From: Myxococcus stipitatus | Lineage (GTDB): Bacteria; Myxococcota; Myxococcia; Myxococcales; Myxococcaceae | DNA length: 64,000 nucleotides | Direction of reading: 5' to 3' | Assembly: GCF_038561935.1 (NCBI RefSeq) | Contig: NZ_CP102770.1 | Location: 2,356,001-2,420,000 of the forward strand | Part shown: positions 26,083 to 33,896 of the stretch, piece after piece | Numbering within the stretch: position 1 is the stretch's first letter | Layout of the letters: each line of letters opens with the position of its first letter | Position numbers and translations under genes: made by a program | The notes under the pieces: model-generated | What the model was told of the DNA's origin: nothing | What the model saw: the letters and a program-made list of their open reading frames with translations, nothing else | Database searches by the model: none

Positions 26083-26436
26083 CTAGCGGGCCAGCTCCGT
26101 GGCGACGTGGACGAGCGCGTCCAGCTTGCCCTCGTCCAGCTTGCGCGCGAGGTGGAGCAGCCGGCGCAGGGAGGGCGCATCGTCCTCCTTGGCGCGCGGC
26201 CCGGTCCCGCTCCGGCCAGACGCCTCGAGGCCGAGCAGCTCCTCGGAGGAGACCTTCAGCTCGGTGCAGAGCCGGTAGAGGGTGGGGACACTGGGCAGCA
26301 TCTGCCCGCGCTCGAGTCGGCTGTACACGGGGGGCACCAGGCCCACGCGCTCCGCGACTTCGGCCTGGGTGAGCCCCATCTGCTCCCGGGCGGCACGGGC
26401 CGTCGCGCCAATGGTGATTGCCAGGTCCTGGTCCAT
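26083..26436 (-). CDS. XRE-family transcriptional regulator, second of a tandem pair
   Basis: 117 residues. The helix-turn-helix of the Cro/C1 type covers about residues 10-65 (MGLTQAEVAERVGLVPPVYSR then LERGQMLPS and TLYRLC). The C-terminal 50 residues are Leu/Arg-rich helices, possibly for dimerisation. It is a paralogue of the next gene upstream (26489-26857), separated by 52 bases in which attgta (-10 TACAAT on the minus strand, 26452-26457) may provide an extra promoter. Target genes are unknown; the nearby kinases are candidates. Confidence 0.92.
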   Translation of the reverse strand: MDQDLAITIGATARAAREQMGLTQAEVAERVGLVPPVYSRLERGQMLPSVPTLYRLCTELKVSSEELLGLEASGRSGTGPRAKEDDAPSLRRLLHLARKLDEGKLDALVHVATELAR

Positions 26437-26488
26437 GAGGTGCGCGGGATTGTACCTGAGAAGTCACCTTCCCGAGCGCCCACGGGAC

Positions 26489-26857
26489 TCATCGCATCGA
26501 GAGCACCAGGTGCAGGACGGCCTTGACCCGGCGCGGATGCAGCCGGCGGACCTGCTGGACCAGGAGCCGCACGGAGGGCGAGTCCGCGGGGGGCTCGGGG
26601 CGGAAGGGATGACCCATCAAGGAGTCCGGAGAGGTGCCGAGCGCGGTGGCGAGGCGGTGGAGGGTGCGGACGCTGGGCAGCATCCGTCCTCGCTCCAGGC
26701 GGCCATAGACGGCGGGGACCAACCCCACCCGCTGGGCGACATCCGCCTGCGTGAGCAGCAGGCGCATCCGCGCGGCGCGTGCCTGGGTGCCAATGGTGCT
26801 GGCGAGGTTGTCGAGGAGCTGTTCGTCCTCGGGGGCTTCTGGAAGGTGAGCAGACAT
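26489..26857 (-). CDS. XRE-family transcriptional regulator, first of a tandem pair
   Basis: 122 residues. Helix-turn-helix about 22-78 (LLLTQADVAQRVGLVPAVYG, LERGRMLPSVRTLHRL). A C-terminal helical region with QQVRRLHPRRVKAVLHLVLSMR parallels the paralogue at 26083. The start ATG 26857 follows a leader carrying a good sigma-70-type promoter and an inverted repeat inside its spacer, which suggests that this protein represses its own gene. It is divergent from the membrane kinase gene at 27036, so one operator region may control both. Confidence 0.92.
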   Translation of the reverse strand: MSAHLPEAPEDEQLLDNLASTIGTQARAARMRLLLTQADVAQRVGLVPAVYGRLERGRMLPSVRTLHRLATALGTSPDSLMGHPFRPEPPADSPSVRLLVQQVRRLHPRRVKAVLHLVLSMR

Positions 26858-26890
26858 GGGGTGACCGGAAGCGAGGGAGTGTCAGCCCAA

Positions 26891-26918
26891 TGTATAGAGT
26901 CTCCCGTGTTTCTTGCAA
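26891..26918 (-). promoter_or_regulatory. Sigma-70-like promoter of the XRE regulator pair
   Basis: On the minus strand: -35 TTGCAA (26918-26913), 16-base spacer, -10 TATACA (26896-26891). It lies 34 bases upstream of ATG 26857. It is the best promoter match I found in the window. The left operator arm falls inside the spacer. Confidence 0.55.
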
Positions 26919-26952
26919 TCCGCTGGGTAGTTTGTCCTACTGCACGGGAGAC
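26899..26952. promoter_or_regulatory. Inverted repeat, probable operator in the XRE-kinase intergenic region
   Basis: Perfect 10-base arms gtctcccgtg (26899-26908) and cacgggagac (26943-26952), 34 bases apart, flanking a smaller dyad gtag-N6-ctac at 26927-26940. The left arm lies between -35 and -10 of the regulator promoter. A partial match (cacggga) lies at 26481, just before the second XRE gene. The XRE proteins are the obvious candidates for binding. Confidence 0.5.
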
Positions 26953-27035
26953 ATGACCCTCCAGGTTCAGTTAGCGTCGCGGCGCTGCCTGGAGGGAGAC
27001 GCCGTGTGGTCCGCATCGCTCGAGTGGGAGGCGTC

Positions 27036-28835
27036 ATGAGGGACGACGGCCCCCCAGCGGTGCTGTGCCCTGGGGACATGGTGGTGGGGTACAGGGTGGG
27101 GGCGCAGCTGGGGCGGGGCGGTTTCGGCACCGTGTACCGTGCGACCTGTGAGGGGCAGCCCGCGGCGTTGAAGCTGCTGCACCTGCCTCGGGTGATGGGG
27201 CGCGTGGAGCGGGAGGTGTCCATCCTCCTGCGCTTGCGGCATCCCAACGTCGTGGGCATCCGGGCGTTCGGGTACTGGCCCCCGGCGTCGCCGGAGTTCG
27301 CGGTCATCGCGATGGAGTACGTGGAGGGGCGGCAGCTCGACGAGTGGGCTCGGGAGGAGAACCCCTCCGCGCGGCAGGTGCTCGGGGCGGTGCTGGGTGT
27401 GGCGCGGGCGCTGGCGGCCACCCATGAGGCGGGCGTCGTCCACCGGGACGTGAAGGAGGCCAACGTCATGGTGCGGGCCTCCGACGGGCTGGCGGTGCTG
27501 GTGGACTATGGCGTCGGGGACTACGAGGGGGCTCCAGGGGTGACGCTCTCCATCCTGCCTCCCGGAACGCCGGAGTACCGGCCCCCCGAGGCGTGGCTGT
27601 TCTTGGAGGAGCACTCCGGTGTGCGCGGCGCCCGGTATGTCCCGGGGCCTTCGGATGACCTGTGGGCGCTGGGGGTGGTCCTCTACCGGCTGCTGACCGC
27701 GCGGGTCCCGTTCGAGGCGGAGGATGACCAGGCCTTCATCCAGGCCGTCATCTCCGGCGCGCCGGTGGCGCCTCGGGCGGCGAACGGGCGGGTGCCCCAG
27801 GCGCTGAGCGAGGTGTGCCTGCGCTTGCTGGAGAAGGAGGCTCGGGCCCGCTTCCCGGATGCGAAGGCGGTGTGCGAGGCGCTGGAGGTGGCGCTGGCCT
27901 CGGCGGATGCGGACTGGGAGGTGCCGCTGTGTGACGCCTATGGGCCGGCCACCGCCACGACGGAGGGGGCCGTCGACCCGATGGTGCGGTGGATGAATGA
28001 GCCCTTGCACCGGCCTCGCCGGGGCAGGCGCCCCGAGCCGGCGGTGGAGGTCGAGGTGCCTGGGGCTGATGAGGCGCCTCCGCTGGACGATGCGACGCCG
28101 GCGGGGCGGCGCAAGGGGTGGAGGGCGCTCGGGCTGGGGCTTCTCGGCCTTGCCACGGCGTTGGTTCTCCTCTGGGGAGGAGGGCGCGGTGACGAGCATC
28201 GCCCGGTCCATGAAGAAGTAGCGCTCGCCGCCAAGAAACCTCAAGCTGCCCGAGCCGCAGCTCCCACCGGGCCGGAGGCAATCCCTGCGGCCGCCGCGCG
28301 TCCCGCGACGAATCCCGAGGTGACTGCCACCGTGACGACAACGAAGAGCGACACTCCTCCCACGCGGGTGCCCGCCAGGAAGAGCTCGAAGGGCGTGCGC
28401 ACCGCGCTCGCGACGACGGCCCTGTGTGGCGCGTTGGCCTGTACCGGCCCGCAGGTTCGCTCCCCTCCGGAGCCTGAACCGTGTCCCGAAGGTTCGGCTG
28501 AGGGAATGAAGAAGCTGGGCATGGACATTGGGGAGTACAACGACGGGACGCTCCTTCTCGATGAGCCGTCCAGGTTCTTGATGGTCACGGAAGGGCCTGC
28601 ACGGGTCACCTTGGGGGCGCAGGGGGCCACGTTGACCGGACGGTTCATCGTGGGCGACCGCCTCTATGGCCGGCTGACGCGGGCGCGCATGGGGAAGGGA
28701 AGCGTCCCCGTGTGCTTGGAGGTGCTGGACTCTTCTGGGAATCGCGGTCTGGAGATTTCGGGAGGCGGAGGGGATTCCGGCAAGGTTCGCGTGTTCTCCG
28801 CCTTCTTGGTCAAGGCGGTGAGCGAGTTTGAATGA
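27036..28835 (+). CDS. Membrane Ser/Thr protein kinase with C-terminal exported domain
   Basis: 599 residues. The kinase domain is about 14-290 with all catalytic parts: GRGGFGTVY (26-34), Lys46 in ALKLL, HRDVKEAN (136-143) and PPEAWLF. The metal-binding motif is DYG (157-159) instead of DFG, a conservative change. One membrane helix lies at about 365-380 (LGLGLLGLATALVLLW). The outer part begins with a second hydrophobic stretch ATTALCGALAC that looks like a lipoprotein signal, followed by CPEGSAEGMKKLGMD and a beta-rich domain ending VFSAFLVKAV. I know such tails as a recurrent myxobacterial family. ATG 27036 has GGGAGG 5 bases upstream. The DUF2381 gene follows by 61 bases, a common pairing, so the two may form a sensor unit. 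Confidence 0.92.
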   Translation: MRDDGPPAVLCPGDMVVGYRVGAQLGRGGFGTVYRATCEGQPAALKLLHLPRVMGRVEREVSILLRLRHPNVVGIRAFGYWPPASPEFAVIAMEYVEGRQLDEWAREENPSARQVLGAVLGVARALAATHEAGVVHRDVKEANVMVRASDGLAVLVDYGVGDYEGAPGVTLSILPPGTPEYRPPEAWLFLEEHSGVRGARYVPGPSDDLWALGVVLYRLLTARVPFEAEDDQAFIQAVISGAPVAPRAANGRVPQALSEVCLRLLEKEARARFPDAKAVCEALEVALASADADWEVPLCDAYGPATATTEGAVDPMVRWMNEPLHRPRRGRRPEPAVEVEVPGADEAPPLDDATPAGRRKGWRALGLGLLGLATALVLLWGGGRGDEHRPVHEEVALAAKKPQAARAAAPTGPEAIPAAAARPATNPEVTATVTTTKSDTPPTRVPARKSSKGVRTALATTALCGALACTGPQVRSPPEPEPCPEGSAEGMKKLGMDIGEYNDGTLLLDEPSRFLMVTEGPARVTLGAQGATLTGRFIVGDRLYGRLTRARMGKGSVPVCLEVLDSSGNRGLEISGGGGDSGKVRVFSAFLVKAVSEFE

Positions 28836-28896
28836 CCGCAGGTGATCGTGAATCGCCAGCGCGGGCATAGCAGGCAGGGGCCAGGAGTCGCGTCGC

Positions 28897-29817
28897 GTGC
28901 ATCGTTCTATGTTGGCCGTTCTGCTGGTCCTTCTCAGATGGGGTGAGGGGGAAGCTTGGGCGCAGTCGCCTTCATCGCCTGCGGGATGGGGCATTCGCCG
29001 GATAGAGCTGTCCCCGGATGCCGTGCAGCCGGCCGCGGAAGTGGTGGTGAGTCCAGGCCTCTCGACCGTGTTCATCTTTGACTCGGAGGTGAGTCGAGAA
29101 AGCGTGGCGCTCGAGGGGCGTGAGCGCTTCTCGGTGCTCGACACGGGCCTCAGCACGCTGCGCTTCGTTCCTTCGGAGAGAATCTCCTCAGGGGAGCGGC
29201 TGCGGCTGACGGTGCGCTTTCAAGATGGTGCGGCCCCAGCGAGTGCGACGTTCATCCTGGTAGCGCATCCGGCGAGGTCGGAAGCACTTGTTGAAGTCTA
29301 TCGACGCAAGAGGGGCGCGGAGACCTACCAGGAGGAGATTCGTCAGGTGCGGATCGAGGCCCAGCAGTGTCGCGACGAGATTGTGCGCCTGCGTGCCGAA
29401 AGAACGGCGCCCGACGGGTTGACGGGACTCATCTCGACGGGCGTTCTTGAATGGCGCGGAGTGGAGTTCCTGGATGTGACTCGATTGGTGACGCAGAGCC
29501 CGGGCGGCGCCGTGACCAAACGACGTGTCTATTCCTATCGAGCGGCGCGCAGAGTGGCTGTCGCGCTCATTCTTGCTCCCGTGGGGGATGCCCAACCGTG
29601 GACCGCGGAAGGGGCAACCCTCCGAGGGAAGGCCAACGAGGAGCTGAGGGTGCTTCAAGTGTGGCAAGCAGGTCCGGTAGCCCCAGGGTCGCTGACCCAG
29701 CGTGTGGTCGTGGAGGCTGAATCCGCAACCGAATCCCCAGAGGGCAGCTACACGCTCAAGCTCTGGGACGCGGACGGGCGCCGGACCATCACCCTCGACA
29801 ACATCGTCTTCCCATAG
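28897..29817 (+). CDS. DUF2381 (TIGR02268) family exported protein
   Basis: 306 residues with a signal peptide (about 1-23, ending AWA). The family is a myxobacterial paralogous group of unknown function that repeatedly lies beside Ser/Thr kinase genes, as here. The N-terminal half is beta-rich (VSPGLSTVFIFDSEV, TLRFVPSERISSGERL), then a helical segment with many charged residues (about 140-180), then a second beta region and the typical end GRRTITLDNIVFP. GTG 28897 is chosen for AGGAG 9 bases upstream; ATG 28909 is an alternative that keeps the signal. It probably works in the periplasm with the exported part of the kinase. Confidence 0.9.
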   Translation: MHRSMLAVLLVLLRWGEGEAWAQSPSSPAGWGIRRIELSPDAVQPAAEVVVSPGLSTVFIFDSEVSRESVALEGRERFSVLDTGLSTLRFVPSERISSGERLRLTVRFQDGAAPASATFILVAHPARSEALVEVYRRKRGAETYQEEIRQVRIEAQQCRDEIVRLRAERTAPDGLTGLISTGVLEWRGVEFLDVTRLVTQSPGGAVTKRRVYSYRAARRVAVALILAPVGDAQPWTAEGATLRGKANEELRVLQVWQAGPVAPGSLTQRVVVEAESATESPEGSYTLKLWDADGRRTITLDNIVFP

Positions 29818-30247
29818 GCGCGCTCGAGGGCGCGAGGACTACGGGGGGCGAAAGACAGCTCGCACCAGGAGGCCTTGTCGGGGCTGTCCTTTTAGGGTTC
29901 AATGGAATGCACCTGAAAGGTGCATCGCTGTTGATGCCCAGGGGACCCTATGAACATCTTGGTGCGGGAGTGTGCGCGAGTGCCGGCGCAGCTCCCAGAC
30001 GGCGGTAGTGCCGGATGCAGCGCCGCTGAACCGCCTTCGTGATGTCCCATCCTCCTTTGGGTCATGCCCACTCGCCATCTTGATGGGTGAGGAGGGCGTC
30101 CCTTGCGCTTCGGGGCGCGGTCGCTCGCCACGTCTGCCCGCTGTCGACTCCTTCAAATCCACACAGGGTCCCACGGCCCGGCGTCCTGCCGGCTCGCACG
30201 GGAGACCTCTGTCTTTGCCCCGGCCGGGGCGGTTTCGTGAGGCATTG
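29818..30247. other. Intergenic leader of the outer-membrane protein/toxin/immunity operon
   Basis: 430 bases without a convincing gene. It contains the palindrome at 29910. A 30-codon reading from ATG 29950 has no family match and probably is not translated. An in-frame extension of the downstream gene back to 29972 is possible, but it lacks a signal peptide at its start. Confidence 0.45.
29910..29922. promoter_or_regulatory. Operator-like palindrome CACCTGAAAGGTG, copy 2
   Basis: Same 13-mer as 24782-24794, here extended to tgcacct/aggtgca (7-base arms), also preceded by gaat and followed by two bases then tcg. It is 326 bases before the outer-membrane protein start. Presumed binding site for one regulator acting on both regions. 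Confidence 0.5.
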
Positions 30248-31699
30248 ATGTGCCTGCTTCGGAGTGGAGCCGTGGTGCTGTTGCTTGTGTCTGGCGTTGG
30301 GAGGGCGGAGGAGCCGCCGGAACCCTCCGAGTTCGAGGCACTGGAGGAGGACATCACCCTCGAGTCGGGCGATGAAGAACTGCTCGAGCCCGACATCGAA
30401 GACGAGGAGGACGAGGGCGAGGTGGAGGACGCCTCGCCTCCATCCTCGTCCAACACGCAGTCGCGCTGGGCGAACCGCCTGAGCCTGGAAGCCTCGACCT
30501 GGGCGTTGCTGCCCCGTCGAGGAACAGGGCCGGATGAACGCTTCCTGCTCGTGGAGCCTCGACTCGAGGTTCATCACCCCGGTCTGCTCAGCCTCAACCT
30601 GGTCGCCCCGGTGCGGCTGCGCATCCGGGGCGACAGCGCGCGCGAGGGGCTGGTCCGCAAGGAGGACTGGGACGAGCTGTCCGACTGGGGCCAGGTGGTG
30701 TGTGCGCTGACGGTGGGGGGAGATGCGCCGAACTTCATCTGGGTGGGGACCCTGGACTCCTACACGATGCTGTCCGGGCACCTCGTGCGCCGCTACAACA
30801 ACCACGGCAACCCGGACTACCACCCCGCGGGGGTGGTGCTGTCGGGCCTGCTGAAGCCGCTCTACGTGGAGGCCTTCGCCTCGGATGTGCTGGGCGCGCG
30901 GTTGATGGGGGCGGAGGTCTCCCTGGACGTGGAGCACCTCTTCGTGGGCTCCCATCCGCATCCCCTGCGTTACAGGGTCGCGCTGTCCGCGGTGCATGAC
31001 TGGGGCAGGGCGGGCGGAACAGCGGAGCCGATGACGCTGGCCCACCTGGATGGAACAGCTGTCCTCGTGAGCCACCGCGAAGGGCGAGGGGGTTTCGAGT
31101 TCCAGGCGCACGCGGGCTGGGGTGGACGTCCCGGGACCGGCGGCGCCTGGGGTGTCGTCGCGGGGTTGGGGGCGGAGTACATGTCCTCGCGAACGGACCT
31201 CCGGGCACGGCTGGAGGGACGCCTCCAACGCGGAGGCTTTCGTCAGGGCGCTGTCGGCCCGGACTACGAGCTGGCGCGCTTCCAGGTCGCGGGTCCGAAC
31301 GCGGTGCCTCAGTCAGAGGACTCCTTTCCGGAAGGGGCATCGGTCCATGGCGAACTGATCGTCAACTGGGACGCGGAGCGCCTGGGCGTGCTGGGGCAGC
31401 GCCACCTTCGTTTGACGATAGGAACAGAGGTCTTCTCCTGGGGCCGGGTGGACGTGGATGGCCATGTGGAGACGCAGCTCTTCCACCGGAACCTCAAGGT
31501 GAGGGCGGGCGGATTGGCGGTCGGGGTGGGGCAGCGGGGGGCTCGCTATGTCACGTCGGGGGAGGTGCGGTGGCGCTTCCTGGGAGGGAAGCTGTACGCG
31601 GTGGGGCAGGGGGGAACGCGGCTCTTTCCGACGGCGGAAGGGACACTGAGGCCCGGTGCCTTCGCGTCCCTGGGGCTGGGGGTGGACAATGCGCGCTGA
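30248..31699 (+). CDS. Exported, probably outer-membrane beta-barrel protein, in operon with the third toxin
   Basis: 483 residues. Signal peptide about 1-20 (MCLLRSGAVVLLLVSGVGRA), then a strongly acidic stretch (about 21-60, Glu/Asp-rich), then about 400 residues of alternating beta-strand pattern with many aromatic and glycine residues (RFLLVEPRLEVHH, LSLNLVAPVRLRIRG, HLRLTIGTEVFSWG) ending FASLGLGVDNAR, which suggests a barrel. ATG 30248 has gagg 6 bases upstream. Its last 11 bases overlap the toxin start at 31689, so the genes are coupled. The other two toxin loci lack such a partner. Role in toxin export or display is an inference only; the family was not recognised. Confidence 0.8.
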   Translation: MCLLRSGAVVLLLVSGVGRAEEPPEPSEFEALEEDITLESGDEELLEPDIEDEEDEGEVEDASPPSSSNTQSRWANRLSLEASTWALLPRRGTGPDERFLLVEPRLEVHHPGLLSLNLVAPVRLRIRGDSAREGLVRKEDWDELSDWGQVVCALTVGGDAPNFIWVGTLDSYTMLSGHLVRRYNNHGNPDYHPAGVVLSGLLKPLYVEAFASDVLGARLMGAEVSLDVEHLFVGSHPHPLRYRVALSAVHDWGRAGGTAEPMTLAHLDGTAVLVSHREGRGGFEFQAHAGWGGRPGTGGAWGVVAGLGAEYMSSRTDLRARLEGRLQRGGFRQGAVGPDYELARFQVAGPNAVPQSEDSFPEGASVHGELIVNWDAERLGVLGQRHLRLTIGTEVFSWGRVDVDGHVETQLFHRNLKVRAGGLAVGVGQRGARYVTSGEVRWRFLGGKLYAVGQGGTRLFPTAEGTLRPGAFASLGLGVDNAR

Positions 31700-33896
31700 G
31701 AGGCTTTGGCGCGGCGGCCCAGGTCTCCTGCTGATGGCGGTGCTCCTGGTTTCTGGCTGTGCCTCGCTTCCGGCGAGGTCTGGTCAGGAGCGCGTGGGTC
31801 CCACTCTGGCCTTCACGCCTTTCTCTGTGTCCGCACAGGCGGCGCCGGAGGTGGCGGTCTCCGTGGATGCATCAGGTGCGGACGTTCCGATGTCCGCGCG
31901 GTTCGGGCTCACGGGGTGGGGCTTCGACGACGGGGCGTCGGGCTCGGACGCGCAGCTCGGTGGCGACTTCTTCTGTGGGCGCGAAGCTCTGCCCTCGGGT
32001 TGGCCTCGCCTGGACTCCAGTCGCGAGGTGGTGGAGCCCTTCCTGGCGTGTGCTTCGCCCGCGGCATTCGTGGCCATGCAGCGTCGAGTGGATATGGCCG
32101 CCTTCGTGGCGTCTCTCGAAGACTGGGACGCCGTCCGCTTGGGGGCGTTGGGTCCGATGGATGCGCGGGCCTCGGCGGTACTCGGACGCAAGCGTGCGGC
32201 CTTTCTCGTCACCTCCGTCGAGAAGTACGGCGTGCCGTATGCGGAGGTGCTCGGCCTCTTCGTGCTGCACACGGCGTTCGACGATGAGCTGCGCGAGGTG
32301 GTGCAGCGGCTCGCTCGTGACAAGCAGTTGGAGGAGACGCTGGGGAGCATGCCGGTCGTCCGCGAGGAGCTGCGGCGGCGGGGCTTGGCACTGGAGGAGT
32401 TCGCTGAGCGAGGTGAGCAGGCGGGCGATGTGCTGCGCGGGTTGGGGCGCGTGGGCAGGGACCTGCTCTCCAGCAGTCCGGCGAGTGTCGAGGCCCGGTA
32501 CTCGGACCTCATGGTGGCCAAGCGTGGCCAGCTTCCACCGCCCTATCAGGACGCGCTCGATGAAGTGCGGAGGGCGCTGACGGAGAGGCACTACGCGCCC
32601 GGAAGCATCGCGGCGGGGGCCTTCGACCACCTCACGTTCGGTGTGCCCCTGGGCTTCTACGCGCTGGCGGCGGGGGTGGGGCAGGGGGCGGAGTCGCTGG
32701 CGCGGGGCAAGTACGAGCAGGCCTCTCGTGAGTTGGCTCCAGCCGCGCTGGTGGTGGCGCTGTACGCGAGTGGGAAGGGGGCGAGGGCGTTCGAGTCGCG
32801 AGGACCGATGCGGCTCCAGATGCCCGCGCTCGACGCGGACGCGCTGAAGCTCCTGGTGGCACGCCTGGAGAATGAGCTGGGCATCTCCAACGCGCGGGTC
32901 GCGTTGCGCCACATCCAGGCAACGCGTGAGGGCGCCATGGTGGGTGCCCGATGGGGCGAAGCCGGAGTCAAGGCGCTGTACGAGGCCCACGGAGATCCAG
33001 CCAAGGCCCAGGCGACTCTGGCGGTGGCGAGCCGGGAGTCCGCGGGAGGAGCACCGACGCGGGGCGGCGGCAGCGCTTCCGAGACCTCGACTCCTCGGGG
33101 CACGGCTGGGACGCCCGTTGCGAGGCGCCGAGGTGGCACGGGTCGCTTTTCGCAGAGTGCGGAGATCTCCGCTGTCGAGGCCGCGAAGGCCAAGCTGCTC
33201 CAGGCGGAGCGCGAGGCCTCGGGTTCACGCCTCCCGAAGGACGTGAAGCTGCTGAAGAAGGTGGCTCCCAAGCTGGATGAGCCGCCTCCAGGTGTCGAAC
33301 AGGGTGCCCCGCTCTGGCGCGACTACGTGGCGTACCGCAAGAGGCGGCTGAAGGAGATTCGCGCTGGCGAGGCCGTCAAGGGCCCCTTGGTGTGGGAGGG
33401 CTACCAGGGGATGCGTGCGTACTATGCACGTGGGATGGCATTCGAGAGGGCCATGGTGGCCATCCTCGAAGCCGACGCCGCCTTGCCGCGTGCGATGCGG
33501 AAGTGGCTGGGAGACTTCGAGCAGCCGCGCATCGAGACTCATGTGGGAGTCGCGAAGGCGGACTTTCGCTACGCGGATGTGCTCGTCATTGAAGAACGGC
33601 CCGTTCCGGGGCAGCCCCCTCGCGTGGAGACGTTCAGCTTCAAGAGCCGAAACCTGAGTCCGCTGAAGCGGGAGGAGTTGACCGTGCAGGTGAATACGGA
33701 TGCGAGCAACGCGATGAAGTACTACGGTGGGTCGTTGAGGATTCTCCGGGAAGGCATGCGGCAGCCAGCGGATGTTCAGCGGGTGCGTGTTGTCTATGAA
33801 GGGCAGGAGCTTCTTCCTAAAGATCGGAAGATACTGAACGGCGCGGCAAGAGCGGCAGAGAAGAAAATCAAGGGCGTGGAGGTCGTGTTTCGATGA
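31689..33896 (+). CDS. Lipoprotein toxin, most complete paralogue of the three, REase-fold-like tip
   Basis: 735 residues. Lipoprotein signal with lipobox VSGC (Cys24). The shared region runs about 95-460: [95 protein letters not shown] low-complexity linker (about 465-510, Gly/Ser/Thr/Arg) marks the start of the variable tip. The tip ends the protein with [22 protein letters not shown] and [11 protein letters not shown] (about 614-665), nearly matching the tip of the toxin at 20603, so both belong to one nuclease family. ATG 31689 is preceded by gggggtgg. The stop overlaps the immunity ATG at 33893. Predicted to be carried in the outer membrane and passed to neighbours like SitA toxins. Confidence 0.83.
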   Translation: MRAERLWRGGPGLLLMAVLLVSGCASLPARSGQERVGPTLAFTPFSVSAQAAPEVAVSVDASGADVPMSARFGLTGWGFDDGASGSDAQLGGDFFCGREALPSGWPRLDSSREVVEPFLACASPAAFVAMQRRVDMAAFVASLEDWDAVRLGALGPMDARASAVLGRKRAAFLVTSVEKYGVPYAEVLGLFVLHTAFDDELREVVQRLARDKQLEETLGSMPVVREELRRRGLALEEFAERGEQAGDVLRGLGRVGRDLLSSSPASVEARYSDLMVAKRGQLPPPYQDALDEVRRALTERHYAPGSIAAGAFDHLTFGVPLGFYALAAGVGQGAESLARGKYEQASRELAPAALVVALYASGKGARAFESRGPMRLQMPALDADALKLLVARLENELGISNARVALRHIQATREGAMVGARWGEAGVKALYEAHGDPAKAQATLAVASRESAGGAPTRGGGSASETSTPRGTAGTPVARRRGGTGRFSQSAEISAVEAAKAKLLQAEREASGSRLPKDVKLLKKVAPKLDEPPPGVEQGAPLWRDYVAYRKRRLKEIRAGEAVKGPLVWEGYQGMRAYYARGMAFERAMVAILEADAALPRAMRKWLGDFEQPRIETHVGVAKADFRYADVLVIEERPVPGQPPRVETFSFKSRNLSPLKREELTVQVNTDASNAMKYYGGSLRILREGMRQPADVQRVRVVYEGQELLPKDRKILNGAARAAEKKIKGVEVVFR

